Assembly: GCA_964599915.1 (NCBI GenBank)
Contig: CAZRHR010000072.1
Location: 1 to 12,780, forward strand
DNA length: 12,780 nucleotides
From: CAZRHR01 sp964599915
Lineage (GTDB): Bacteria > Bacteroidota > Bacteroidia > CAIKAF01
Direction: 5' to 3'
Shown here: positions 6,201 to 12,670 of the stretch, one piece after another
How positions within the stretch are numbered: position 1 is the first letter of the stretch
Layout of the letters: the number at the start of each line of letters is the position of its first letter
Program-made: the position numbers and the translations under genes
The notes under the pieces: generated by a model
Database searches by the model: none
What the model was told of the DNA's origin: nothing
What the model saw: only the letters and a program-made list of their open reading frames with translations

Positions 6201-6956
6201 ATGAAACATTGGATTTTTTGCAGCCTTATGGGTTTAGGGTTGTTTTGGGGGTGTTCTTCCTCCGAAAACAGCCGTTTATTGCTCCAGTTTCAAGTGTTTG
6301 CAGACGATGAAACGGTGGGCTTAAATAAGCCGTTTTCCTTGCAGGGAAGAACATGGGTGATTACCCAACTCAAATGGTATATGGTTCTGCCGACCCTAAC
6401 TACCTCAGAGGATACTCTTATCCTTGCTCCCGATTGTCATTTATTTGATTTAGAATCTCCCAATACTTTGTGGACCCTTAGTTTGCCTCCGGGCGTTTAT
6501 ACAGGTTTTGGAATGGGCTTAGGGGTAGATTCTACACGGAACGACTCCTCCGGTTTCGCTGCCATTCCAGCTTGGCAGTATCCGGCCGAACATCCACTCT
6601 CTCCTGCCGCCAACATGTACTGGTCTTGGAACCCAGGTTATATCTTTATGAAACTGGAAGGTCGGGTAGATGTAAACAACAATGGTGACCTTGCAGAATC
6701 GGGCGAAACCTTTTCCATTCACCCCGGTTTGAATCCGTGTTACAGAACATGGGCGTCTCCCTTGTTTTTTGCAGTAGAAGCCGGACAGGAGCAAGTGATT
6801 ACCACCCGGCTAGTGTTGGATAGTTTGTTGCATGACTGGCCGCTAACGCCTGAAGGCTTGAATGTGCATCCCATGAACCTGCAATCTACCGAATTACCCC
6901 TGGCAGAAGAAATGATGAATCGATTCCGGAATGCATTGGTTCGGGTGGCTCCTTAG
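6201..6956 (+). CDS. MbnP-like copper-associated lipoprotein
   Basis: A 251-residue envelope protein of the MbnP family, named after the periplasmic partner protein of methanobactin operons and widespread outside them. A signal peptide ends at Cys18 (L-F-W-G-C; the -3 Phe and -2 Trp make this an unusual lipobox), so it is probably an outer-membrane lipoprotein. Family features seen: C-H-L-F-D-L at 79-84, P-G-V-Y-T-G-F-G-M-G-L-G-V-D at 97-110, MYWSWNPGY at 139-147 followed by KLEG, and FSIHPG at 171-176. In MbnP, and in the methanotroph proteins MopE and CorA, a Trp oxidised to kynurenine helps bind copper. Candidate residues here are the W-x-W at 141/143, the other Trp residues, and His80, His131 and His174. 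A DVNNNGDL segment at 157-164 looks like an extra calcium loop. It overlaps the MbnH-like gene by 26 bp. Copper binding is inference. Confidence 0.8.
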   Translation: MKHWIFCSLMGLGLFWGCSSSENSRLLLQFQVFADDETVGLNKPFSLQGRTWVITQLKWYMVLPTLTTSEDTLILAPDCHLFDLESPNTLWTLSLPPGVYTGFGMGLGVDSTRNDSSGFAAIPAWQYPAEHPLSPAANMYWSWNPGYIFMKLEGRVDVNNNGDLAESGETFSIHPGLNPCYRTWASPLFFAVEAGQEQVITTRLVLDSLLHDWPLTPEGLNVHPMNLQSTELPLAEEMMNRFRNALVRVAP

Positions 6957-7779
6957 TGTGTCTTTGCTGGTTTCCGGTTGTAATTTTAGTGCCAAAGAAA
7001 ATCTGAAATCAACGGCCCAAATGGCCCTTGGGCAAAAATTGTTTTTTGAGCCCCGCTTATCCTTGAATGGCCAAACCTCTTGTGCAAGTTGCCATTTGCC
7101 TTCCCACGGTTTTGCCGAACCGGTTCCTGCGCGTGCGATTGGTTTTAATGTATCGCGGAATACACCCGGACTTTGGGCCGTAGGGAAAAGGAAACGTTTG
7201 CATTGGGATGGCGGGGTGCCGGATTTAGAATCTCAAGCCTTGGGACCGTTGCAATCCATGGAAGAACTCGGGCTGAATTTAAAAGTTGGCGTGAAGCGAT
7301 TGGCCCAGGATCCTTTTTACCAAAGCGCATTTCAATTTGCTTTTGGCGGACCACCGGAGGTGGGAACTTTGGTTCAAGCCTTGGCCGCCTTTCAGCGAAG
7401 TTTAGAGCCTTTGGCTTTTCTGGATGCACAGCGAATGAAAGTTTTTAAGCCACATTTCAATCTTTTTCTAAAGGTAGGTTGTGGAAAATGTCACATACCT
7501 CCTTACTTTTTGGGAGAGGGCTATGTGCGTTTGCAAAAAGAGGAGAAAGATCCGGGTAGAGCTCGGATTTCGGGTAGGGAGGAGGACTTTGGAAAATTTA
7601 GGATTCCAAGTTTATGGGCGGTGGGTTCTACCGCGCCCTATTTTCATGATGGACGATTTGCCACTTTACGGGATGCTATCAACGGCCATCAAACGGCAGT
7701 TCCGGAACTAACCCAGACAGAAATGGATTCTATCATCCAATTTCTACACCAATTACAACCGTTGGTTCCTGAAGGCTAA
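6931..7779 (+). CDS. MbnH-like di-heme oxidase lipoprotein (MauG superfamily)
   Basis: A 282-residue di-heme c-type enzyme, the expected partner of the preceding protein. MbnH of methanotrophs uses a high-valent bis-Fe(IV) state to oxidise a Trp of MbnP to kynurenine. Residues 1-17 form a lipoprotein signal with a good lipobox (L-V-S-G-Cys17). Heme sites are CASCH at 51-55 and CGKCH at 184-188. Other landmarks: LFFEPRLS at 37-44, RNTPGLW at 76-82, HWDGG at 91-95, the Q-A-L-G-P-L stretch at 102-107, and TAPYFHDGRFATL at 234-246. In the last motif Phe replaces the Met found in typical peroxidases (PYMHDG), which fits the MauG/MbnH branch, where a Tyr ligand replaces that Met. ATG 6931 lies 26 bp inside the MbnP-like gene in another frame, implying coupled translation. 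It ends convergently 25 bp from the fibre-like gene. The electron partner is unknown. Confidence 0.85.
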   Translation: MHWFGWLLSVSLLVSGCNFSAKENLKSTAQMALGQKLFFEPRLSLNGQTSCASCHLPSHGFAEPVPARAIGFNVSRNTPGLWAVGKRKRLHWDGGVPDLESQALGPLQSMEELGLNLKVGVKRLAQDPFYQSAFQFAFGGPPEVGTLVQALAAFQRSLEPLAFLDAQRMKVFKPHFNLFLKVGCGKCHIPPYFLGEGYVRLQKEEKDPGRARISGREEDFGKFRIPSLWAVGSTAPYFHDGRFATLRDAINGHQTAVPELTQTEMDSIIQFLHQLQPLVPEG

Positions 7780-7804
7780 AAAGGTCTGACACTTCTACAT
7801 GCCA

Positions 7805-9283
7805 TTACCACTCCACATAGACCACACCTGCTGCGCCATTTCCACCTGCTTGTCGAATATTGGATGAGCCTTCGTATCCTCCGGCGCCACCTCCGCCGCC
7901 ATATCCATTTCCGCCTCTGCCACTCCAAGATTGTGGACCATTTGCACCGGCAGGTCCTGCATTATTGATAAGAATACCGCCACCGCCACCGCCACCGGAG
8001 TGCGATGAATTTCCGCCGATTCCTCCAGCGCCTGCGGTGATGCTGTTTCGGATAAATTGAGTTAAGCTACTGGTGTAATTTCCTTGGCCGCTACCGGCAG
8101 GTTGGTTACATGGACCACCATTTCCACCGCCTGTGCCCCCATTCCCACCCGGCGAACCGCCATTGCAGGAACCACCACCGCCGGATCCACCATTTTGTCC
8201 ACCTCCATTAACAGAAGTGACTACTTGTCCACCGTTGGCGGTAAGCAAACTTCCAAAAGAACTCGAAGTACCCGGAGATATACCAATGATATCGTTGGTG
8301 CTATTCACAGCGATGGCGCCATTTCCTCCGCTACCTACCGTTACGGCGATACTTTGTCCCGGGGTCACAGAGAACGTACCTGTTTGCACATAGCCTGACC
8401 CGCCGCCTCCTTGGTGTCCGCTCGCTCCTCCGCCGCCTCCACCTACACATAACACGCGCACTTGTGTCACACCCGAGGGCACCGTGAAGGTCCCATTGGC
8501 TGTAAAAGTTTGAAAAAGTTGAGTAGATACGGTAACAGAAACTGTGGCGGTATTGGTGGTACAACCTCCGGCAATGGCGGTGACACTATACGTGCCACTC
8601 ATGTTGCTTTGTGCATTGGTCAACAGTGGATTTTGGCTGCTACTGGTAAAGTTGTTGGGGCCAGTCCATTGATAGCTGGCATTGGAAATCGTGGTGGCGT
8701 TCAATTGAAGGTTGGCGCCAATGACCACTGGGCTATTTGAAGTGGCGGTAAGGGTGGGTAAGGCTGGATTTACGGCAACTACAGCAGTCACAGGAGTAGA
8801 TACGCAACCATTTTGGGTAACCACCACCTGATATGTTCCTGCTTGCGAGGTCTGAATATTTGGGATGGAAATGGCCGCCGTGGTGGCTGTAAAACTTCCG
8901 GGTCCGGTCCAAGCAATTGTAGAACCAGGAGGGGCATTTACCGATAAGTTCAAGCTGTTCCCTGCGCAAAGTTGCGTACTACCCGTGATAGCGGGTGTGA
9001 ATCCGCATGGAAAGCAACTTTGACGCCAGTTGCTCCCATCCCATAAGTTGAGGCAGCCTGTGGTGGTATTTAAAATGATAAGGCCATTGGCCGGATTGGC
9101 AATGGCATTACGCTGTGTTTCGGATAAACGCGGTATCAATAACCCCTTGGTGGTATCCTGAACATCTAAAATCGCACTTGGATGAGGTGCAGAACCATTG
9201 CCATTAATACCTACACCTTGACTCCTAGCGACCTGAATAGTTGCGGAAATCAACAATAATCCGGCGAAAACAAAACGTAACAT
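7805..9283 (-). CDS. Secreted fibre-like protein with Ig-like domains and a glycine-rich C-terminal domain
   Basis: A 492-residue exported protein, probably a cell-surface or extracellular adhesin-like fibre. The ATG at 9283 gives a signal peptide ending near A-R-S-Q (19-22); the frame extends seven codons upstream to a GTG that lies next to the promoter and is rejected. Residues 23-80 form the module seen in many Bacteroidota surface proteins: GVGING, P-H-P-S-A-I-L-D-V, TTKGLLIPRL and NPANGLIILNTTTGCLNLWDG. Two Ig-like repeats follow, about 98-172 and 175-252, each with W-T-G-P-x-x-F and a G-T-Y-x-V strand; each ends in a G-C. From ~257 a glycine-rich domain begins (F-T-V-P-S-G-V-T-Q-V-R-V-L-C-V-G) and runs to G-V-V-Y-V-E-W at the C-terminus, as in the glycine-rich domain (PF21722) of phage and bacterial fibres. 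No T9SS tail is seen, so the export route past the periplasm is unclear. Confidence 0.75.
   Translation of the reverse strand: MLRFVFAGLLLISATIQVARSQGVGINGNGSAPHPSAILDVQDTTKGLLIPRLSETQRNAIANPANGLIILNTTTGCLNLWDGSNWRQSCFPCGFTPAITGSTQLCAGNSLNLSVNAPPGSTIAWTGPGSFTATTAAISIPNIQTSQAGTYQVVVTQNGCVSTPVTAVVAVNPALPTLTATSNSPVVIGANLQLNATTISNASYQWTGPNNFTSSSQNPLLTNAQSNMSGTYSVTAIAGGCTTNTATVSVTVSTQLFQTFTANGTFTVPSGVTQVRVLCVGGGGGGASGHQGGGGSGYVQTGTFSVTPGQSIAVTVGSGGNGAIAVNSTNDIIGISPGTSSSFGSLLTANGGQVVTSVNGGGQNGGSGGGGSCNGGSPGGNGGTGGGNGGPCNQPAGSGQGNYTSSLTQFIRNSITAGAGGIGGNSSHSGGGGGGGILINNAGPAGANGPQSWSGRGGNGYGGGGGAGGYEGSSNIRQAGGNGAAGVVYVEW
7837..8446 (-). repeat. Low-complexity glycine-rich coding tract
   Basis: This part of the fibre-like gene encodes glycine residues in dense runs (residues ~280-482), giving a GGN-repeated, GC-rich tract unlike the surrounding DNA. 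On the plus strand it appears as CCN runs and creates spurious proline-rich open frames. Such tracts are prone to slippage and to assembly errors. Confidence 0.55.
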
Positions 9284-9305
9284 GGGTAATATTTTGAAGT
9301 ACACT

Positions 9306-9313
9306 CAAAGATA
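9306..9313 (-). promoter_or_regulatory. -7 element of the fibre-like gene
   Basis: On the minus strand this is TATCTTTG, identical to the boxes before the TPR-like and MATE genes. It lies 22 bp upstream of the ATG at 9283, giving a leader of about 18 nt. It overlaps the stretch just after the SRAP gene, so this gene is likely transcribed separately from the SRAP/MATE pair. Confidence 0.5.
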
Positions 9314-9320
9314 GGTTGTT

Positions 9321-9956
9321 TTACTCAGGAAATGGAAGTGTGGGTGGTAAAACGGCGCCCAAAATTTTTGGTTGAAGTATGAATGGCATGGACTCTGGTT
9401 TTTTTCCATTCAGCCATTCTTTAGCGCCATCAAAATCAAGTACATAAGGCATTCTTAATCCGTGGTTGTGAATGGAAACCATACAGCCTTCGGCCGGAAG
9501 AGTAAGCAGGGAAAAGCCAGAATGAGGATAAAGGGAATGTTCCGGCTGCCAAATCGCAGCCAGATAAAACAAAGTCGCATCCTTTTTTTCAAGTAAGAAG
9601 GGCTGCTTTTTTTTACCTTTCGTATCCAACCATTGCCATTCATAAAATCCTGTAACGGGTAGAATTCCTCGGTTGGGCCAGGCGTCTTTAAAGGAGGGTT
9701 TTTCTTCCACGGTTTCTATCCGCGCATTTAAAGTTTGAGGCCGTAAATCTTGGTGCGTAGACCACTTGGGCCAAAGTCCCCAAGACATGGTGCGAAGGAC
9801 CGCTTTTTCCCGATGCAGGTGCCAAATAGGCAAATGAGGATGTTGAAATCCGGAAATCTGTATTTGAGGAATAAACGGTGGCCCGTCCATTGGCTCAGCC
9901 AAAATGGTTTGGGCGATTTGATGGGCTGGATGATGAATTTTTACATGGTAACACAT
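9321..9956 (-). CDS. SRAP/YedK-HMCES family protein (abasic-site DNA-protein crosslink)
   Basis: A 211-residue SRAP-domain protein (SOS response-associated peptidase family). E. coli YedK and human HMCES use Cys2, exposed after removal of Met1, to form a stable thiazolidine crosslink with abasic sites in single-stranded DNA, protecting replication forks. The key residues are present: Cys2 in M-C-Y-H, Asn77 and Arg79 in NARIET, Glu106 in GFYEW and His163 in IHNHGLRMP. The last motif has two or three more residues between His and RMP than I remember from E. coli, where it reads HDRMP. Length and order are normal for the family. The start must be ATG 9956 because Cys2 has to follow it. The gene begins 4 bp after the MATE stop and is likely co-transcribed with it. 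I do not assign the symbol yedK, as the family contains several paralogues. Confidence 0.87.
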   Translation of the reverse strand: MCYHVKIHHPAHQIAQTILAEPMDGPPFIPQIQISGFQHPHLPIWHLHREKAVLRTMSWGLWPKWSTHQDLRPQTLNARIETVEEKPSFKDAWPNRGILPVTGFYEWQWLDTKGKKKQPFLLEKKDATLFYLAAIWQPEHSLYPHSGFSLLTLPAEGCMVSIHNHGLRMPYVLDFDGAKEWLNGKKPESMPFILQPKILGAVLPPTLPFPE

Positions 9957-9960
9957 GGCT

Positions 9961-11382
9961 TCAAATCTGTATGGTTTTCCAGCGTCCCTTTTTGAAAATG
10001 GCCCAACTCAACAATCCATGGGCGGAATGGCAAGCCAAAATAGCGAGTAAAACCCCATGAAATCCCATTTGAAAATAAACGGCCAGCAACCAGGCCAAAG
10101 GAATTTGAATCAGCCACATTAAAACAAAATTCAGGATGCTCGGACTTTGCGTATCTCCAGCGCCATTCAGAGCTTGTACCATCACCATCCCTAAGCCGAA
10201 AAACACGTAGCCTCCGGCAATCCATTGCAAACCATGACCTGCCAATTGCTGTACTTCCATTTCATCGGTAAACCAACCGGTAATGGTAGGGCCTCCAATG
10301 AAATAAATACCACTGACGAGTCCCAAAAAAATCAAGGTGTATCTGGTTGTTAATGCGACGCTTTGAATAGCCCTTTTAATTTTTCCCGCGCCCAAATGCT
10401 GCCCCACCATGGTGGCCGCCGCGGCAGATAATCCCCATGCCGGCATGAGTGTAAACATAAGGGTTCGCATAAGAATGGTGAATGCGGCCAGGTGAACACT
10501 TCCAAAAATGGCCATAATTCGGGTTAAAGCCATCCATGAGGCAGATTCGATGAGAAATTGTGCCATGCCACCAAAAGAAAGGACCAAAATTTGGCGCATC
10601 ATGGCCATGGACAGGCGTATGCGTTGTTGCAGGGCAGGAAAAAAATCCCGGTCACGAGATAGCTCCCACCATTGATATAAAACCCCAATGGAGCGGCCTG
10701 TCGTCGTGGCAATGGCCGCGCCTGTAAGCCCCCAGCCATTCCAACTTCCTATGCCAAAAATGAACAAAGGATCCAAAACCAAGTTCAAGGTATTGGCAAG
10801 GATGAGGGCCTTCATGGCCACCTGTGGTTTACCGGCCCCTCTAAATATGCCATTTTGCATGAAAATCAATAAAATAGGTAGATTGCCGGCAAATATAATT
10901 TGGCTGTAGGTACTTCCAATATCCAATACCGCTGGTTCTGCTCCCATGAGGCGAAGCAACCATGGTGCACCAAAAAAACCAAGCACACCCAATGGAAGGG
11001 AAATGAGCGCGCCGGTTAGCACCAAATGAAGGGCTGCATATCCGGCTTCTTGGTATTTTTGTTCGCCCCAGCGTCTTGAAATTAAGGCCGTTGCGGCCAT
11101 AGCCATTCCAATCCCTGCGGAATAAATGAGGGTCAGCAGGGATTCTGTTAACCCAACTGTGGTCAACGCGTACTTACCAAGTTTGCCTACAAAAAAAATG
11201 TCTACCACAGCGAACAACGACTCCATCATCATTTCCACAATCATGGGCAGGGCCAGGTAACCAATGCCAAGCTTAAGGGGCATGCGGGTTACCTCAAGTT
11301 GCTCTCCTGACCACAACGCCTGTTGAATATGTTGCCATCCTTGACGGAAACTCCACTGCTTCTTTCTCCTTTGTAAAGCCAT
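9961..11382 (-). CDS. MATE family multidrug/toxin efflux transporter
   Basis: A 473-residue inner-membrane transporter of the MATE (multi antimicrobial extrusion) family, exporting cationic drugs or metabolites in exchange for H+ or Na+. About twelve hydrophobic segments run from ~37 to ~465. Recognisable family positions include VDIFFVGKLG at 60-69, ATALISRRWGEQ at 97-108, FRGAGKP at 180-186 and NTLNLVLDPLFIFG at 197-210, with VGQHLGAGK in the second half, as expected for the two-lobed fold. The first 35 residues are an unusually long, basic and hydrophilic N-terminal extension before helix 1. ATG 11382 is preceded by TATCTTTG with a 4-bp gap, which suggests a leaderless mRNA; a later start at Met34 would remove the extension and give a leader. 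Substrate cannot be predicted. The downstream SRAP gene follows at 4 bp. Confidence 0.88.
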   Translation of the reverse strand: MALQRRKKQWSFRQGWQHIQQALWSGEQLEVTRMPLKLGIGYLALPMIVEMMMESLFAVVDIFFVGKLGKYALTTVGLTESLLTLIYSAGIGMAMAATALISRRWGEQKYQEAGYAALHLVLTGALISLPLGVLGFFGAPWLLRLMGAEPAVLDIGSTYSQIIFAGNLPILLIFMQNGIFRGAGKPQVAMKALILANTLNLVLDPLFIFGIGSWNGWGLTGAAIATTTGRSIGVLYQWWELSRDRDFFPALQQRIRLSMAMMRQILVLSFGGMAQFLIESASWMALTRIMAIFGSVHLAAFTILMRTLMFTLMPAWGLSAAAATMVGQHLGAGKIKRAIQSVALTTRYTLIFLGLVSGIYFIGGPTITGWFTDEMEVQQLAGHGLQWIAGGYVFFGLGMVMVQALNGAGDTQSPSILNFVLMWLIQIPLAWLLAVYFQMGFHGVLLAILACHSAHGLLSWAIFKKGRWKTIQI

Positions 11383-11386
11383 GCGG

Positions 11387-11394
11387 CAAAGATA
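11387..11394 (-). promoter_or_regulatory. -7 element of the MATE-SRAP pair, 4 bp from the ATG
   Basis: Minus strand TATCTTTG, then CCGC, then the ATG at 11382. The box and its spacing to the start codon are the same as for the TPR-like gene. There is no good -33 TTTG. If the real start were Met34, the leader would be about 100 nt. Confidence 0.5.
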
Positions 11395-11515
11395 AAGCGG
11401 ATGGTGCGCTAAATGGTTTTCTGAAGTTGTTAAAACTAAAACTGATGATAGTCGGAACCTCCTAGTCTCTTATTGTGTGAATATCCCTCTAGGCCTTCCA
11501 TCTATGGGTATTCTG

Positions 11516-11542
11516 GACCTATGTGAACCTACCTCATAGGTC
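11516..11542. other. 8-bp hairpin in the parA upstream region
   Basis: GACCTATG (11516-11523) pairs perfectly with CATAGGTC (11535-11542) around an 11-base loop. Short GGCC words at 11492-11495 and 11544-11547 flank it. No T-run follows on either strand, so it is not a typical terminator. It may belong to the origin region or to a leader or small RNA; nothing in the sequence decides this. Confidence 0.4.
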
Positions 11543-11604
11543 TGGCCACCTTTTTGGGGTTGTGTGTAGGCAAAATTTAAAGGGCTCCTTTGAGTTATGA
11601 ATTT

Positions 11605-11702
11605 TTGTTCACAAGTTATCCACAAGGTTATGCACAAGGACATAAGCATGGGGGTATGAATTCGTAAAATATTGATAAACAATTTTTAACGATAAATTGT
11701 AA
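11605..11702. other. oriC: Candidate chromosomal replication origin (DnaA-box cluster plus AT-rich stretch)
   Basis: Within the 502-bp gap between the divergent MATE and parA genes, three DnaA-box-like 9-mers lie in the same orientation: TTGTTCACA (11605-11613, one mismatch to TTATNCACA), TTATCCACA (11616-11624, perfect) and TTATGCACA (11628-11636, perfect), spaced 11 and 12 bp start to start. A degenerate reverse box, TGTGAATAT, is at 11476-11484. About 20 bp downstream, 11656-11702 is 39/47 A+T and contains a 7-bp inverted repeat (11679-11685 with 11694-11700) and two GATAAA words, suitable as an unwinding element. parAB, commonly close to chromosomal origins, starts 180 bp further on. Alternatives are a DnaA-regulated promoter or chance. 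The rest of the gap (11400-11600 and 11703-11830) shows only the hairpin described separately. Confidence 0.5.
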
Positions 11703-11830
11703 GGCCAAGTGAGGTGTCATAAGGCTTTCATTTTCAAATGGTTTTATGTTTTTAGTTTCGTTTGACACCAAATCCAAGGGTTTAGCTGGATTGTTGAAAA
11801 ATCGAAACACAAGAAATAACAAGGATTTTC

Positions 11831-11838
11831 TACCTTTG
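11831..11838 (+). promoter_or_regulatory. -7 element upstream of parA
   Basis: TACCTTTG matches TAnnTTTG and lies 46 bp before the parA ATG, giving a leader of about 42 nt. TTG words exist at 11791-11796 but are about 34 bp upstream, too far for a normal -33 element. Confidence 0.45.
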
Positions 11839-11884
11839 GGGTGCATCAAGTGGCTTGCCATAAAGACTTGTTGCCCTTTGTTAC

Positions 11885-12670
11885 ATGGGAAAAGTAATCT
11901 CCATTGCGAACCAAAAAGGTGGGGTTGGTAAAACCACCACAGCCATTAACCTATCTGCAGGTTTGGCGGTGTTGGAATACAAAACCCTCATCATTGATGC
12001 CGACCCTCAGGCCAATGCCACCAGTGGGGTAGGTTTTGACCAAAAAGAAGTCAAAACCTCCATTTACGAATGTATTCTTCGGGAAGTAGAACCTCTCGAC
12101 ATTATCCTGAATACCAAAACGCCTTTCCTTGATATTATTCCTGCACACATCGACCTGGTAGGCGCAGAGATAGAACTCATCAACCAAACCAACCGGGAAC
12201 ACATGATGAAGTCTGTGGTGGACAAACTCCGCCCTCATTATGACTATATCATCATTGATTGTTCCCCCTCCTTGGGCCTAATTACCGTCAATTCACTGGT
12301 CGCTTCCGATTCAGTTATCGTACCTGTACAATGCGAGTACTTTGCACTGGAAGGTCTGGGGAAATTGCTCAATACCATTCGTATTGTGCAATCTAACCTA
12401 AATCCTTCCTTGGAAATCGAAGGTATTTTATTGACCATGTTCGATAAGCGGTTGCGTCTTTCTAACCAAGTGGTAGAAGATGTGCGCACGCATTTTCATG
12501 AAATGGTTTTTGAGACCATTATTGGACGTAATACCACCCTTGGCGAAGCCCCTAGTTTTGGCGAAACGGTCATTATGTTCGATGCAGAATCCAGAGGGGC
12601 ACAGAATTATTTAAACTTGGCCAGGGAGTTAATTCAAAAAAATCCACAGATTAAAAAATCGGGTAAATAA
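11885..12670 (+). CDS. parA: ParA/Soj chromosome-partitioning ATPase
   Basis: A 261-residue ParA-family ATPase that binds DNA non-specifically in the ATP state and, with ParB, segregates the chromosomal origin region. The deviant Walker A motif KGGVGKTT is at 11-18 with signature Lys11 and Lys16; the A' motif IDADPQAN is at 37-44 with Asp40; Walker B IIIDCSPS is at 122-129 with Asp125. The protein lacks the N-terminal helix-turn-helix of plasmid P1-type ParA, and its length is typical of chromosomal Soj/ParA. The ATG at 11885 places the ATPase strand right at the N-terminus, as usual. The stop TAA at 12668-12670 shares its last A with the ATG of parB, so the two are translationally coupled. 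The upstream region carries DnaA boxes. Confidence 0.92.
   Translation: MGKVISIANQKGGVGKTTTAINLSAGLAVLEYKTLIIDADPQANATSGVGFDQKEVKTSIYECILREVEPLDIILNTKTPFLDIIPAHIDLVGAEIELINQTNREHMMKSVVDKLRPHYDYIIIDCSPSLGLITVNSLVASDSVIVPVQCEYFALEGLGKLLNTIRIVQSNLNPSLEIEGILLTMFDKRLRLSNQVVEDVRTHFHEMVFETIIGRNTTLGEAPSFGETVIMFDAESRGAQNYLNLARELIQKNPQIKKSGK

Noticed and set aside
7860..8393. Proline-rich open frames on the plus strand
   Set aside because: They are the antisense of the glycine codon runs of the fibre-like gene and have no start context or homology.
7837..8446. CRISPR-like or tandem DNA repeat
   Set aside because: The periodicity follows glycine codons and has no fixed repeat or spacer length.
9284..9304. 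Upstream GTG start for the fibre-like gene
   Set aside because: It lies immediately after the -7 element (9306-9313), and the ATG at 9283 gives the better signal peptide.
11383..11884. parS site or small genes in the parA upstream region
   Set aside because: No sequence resembling the TGTTTCACGTGAAACA consensus was found, and short open frames on either strand have no coding features.
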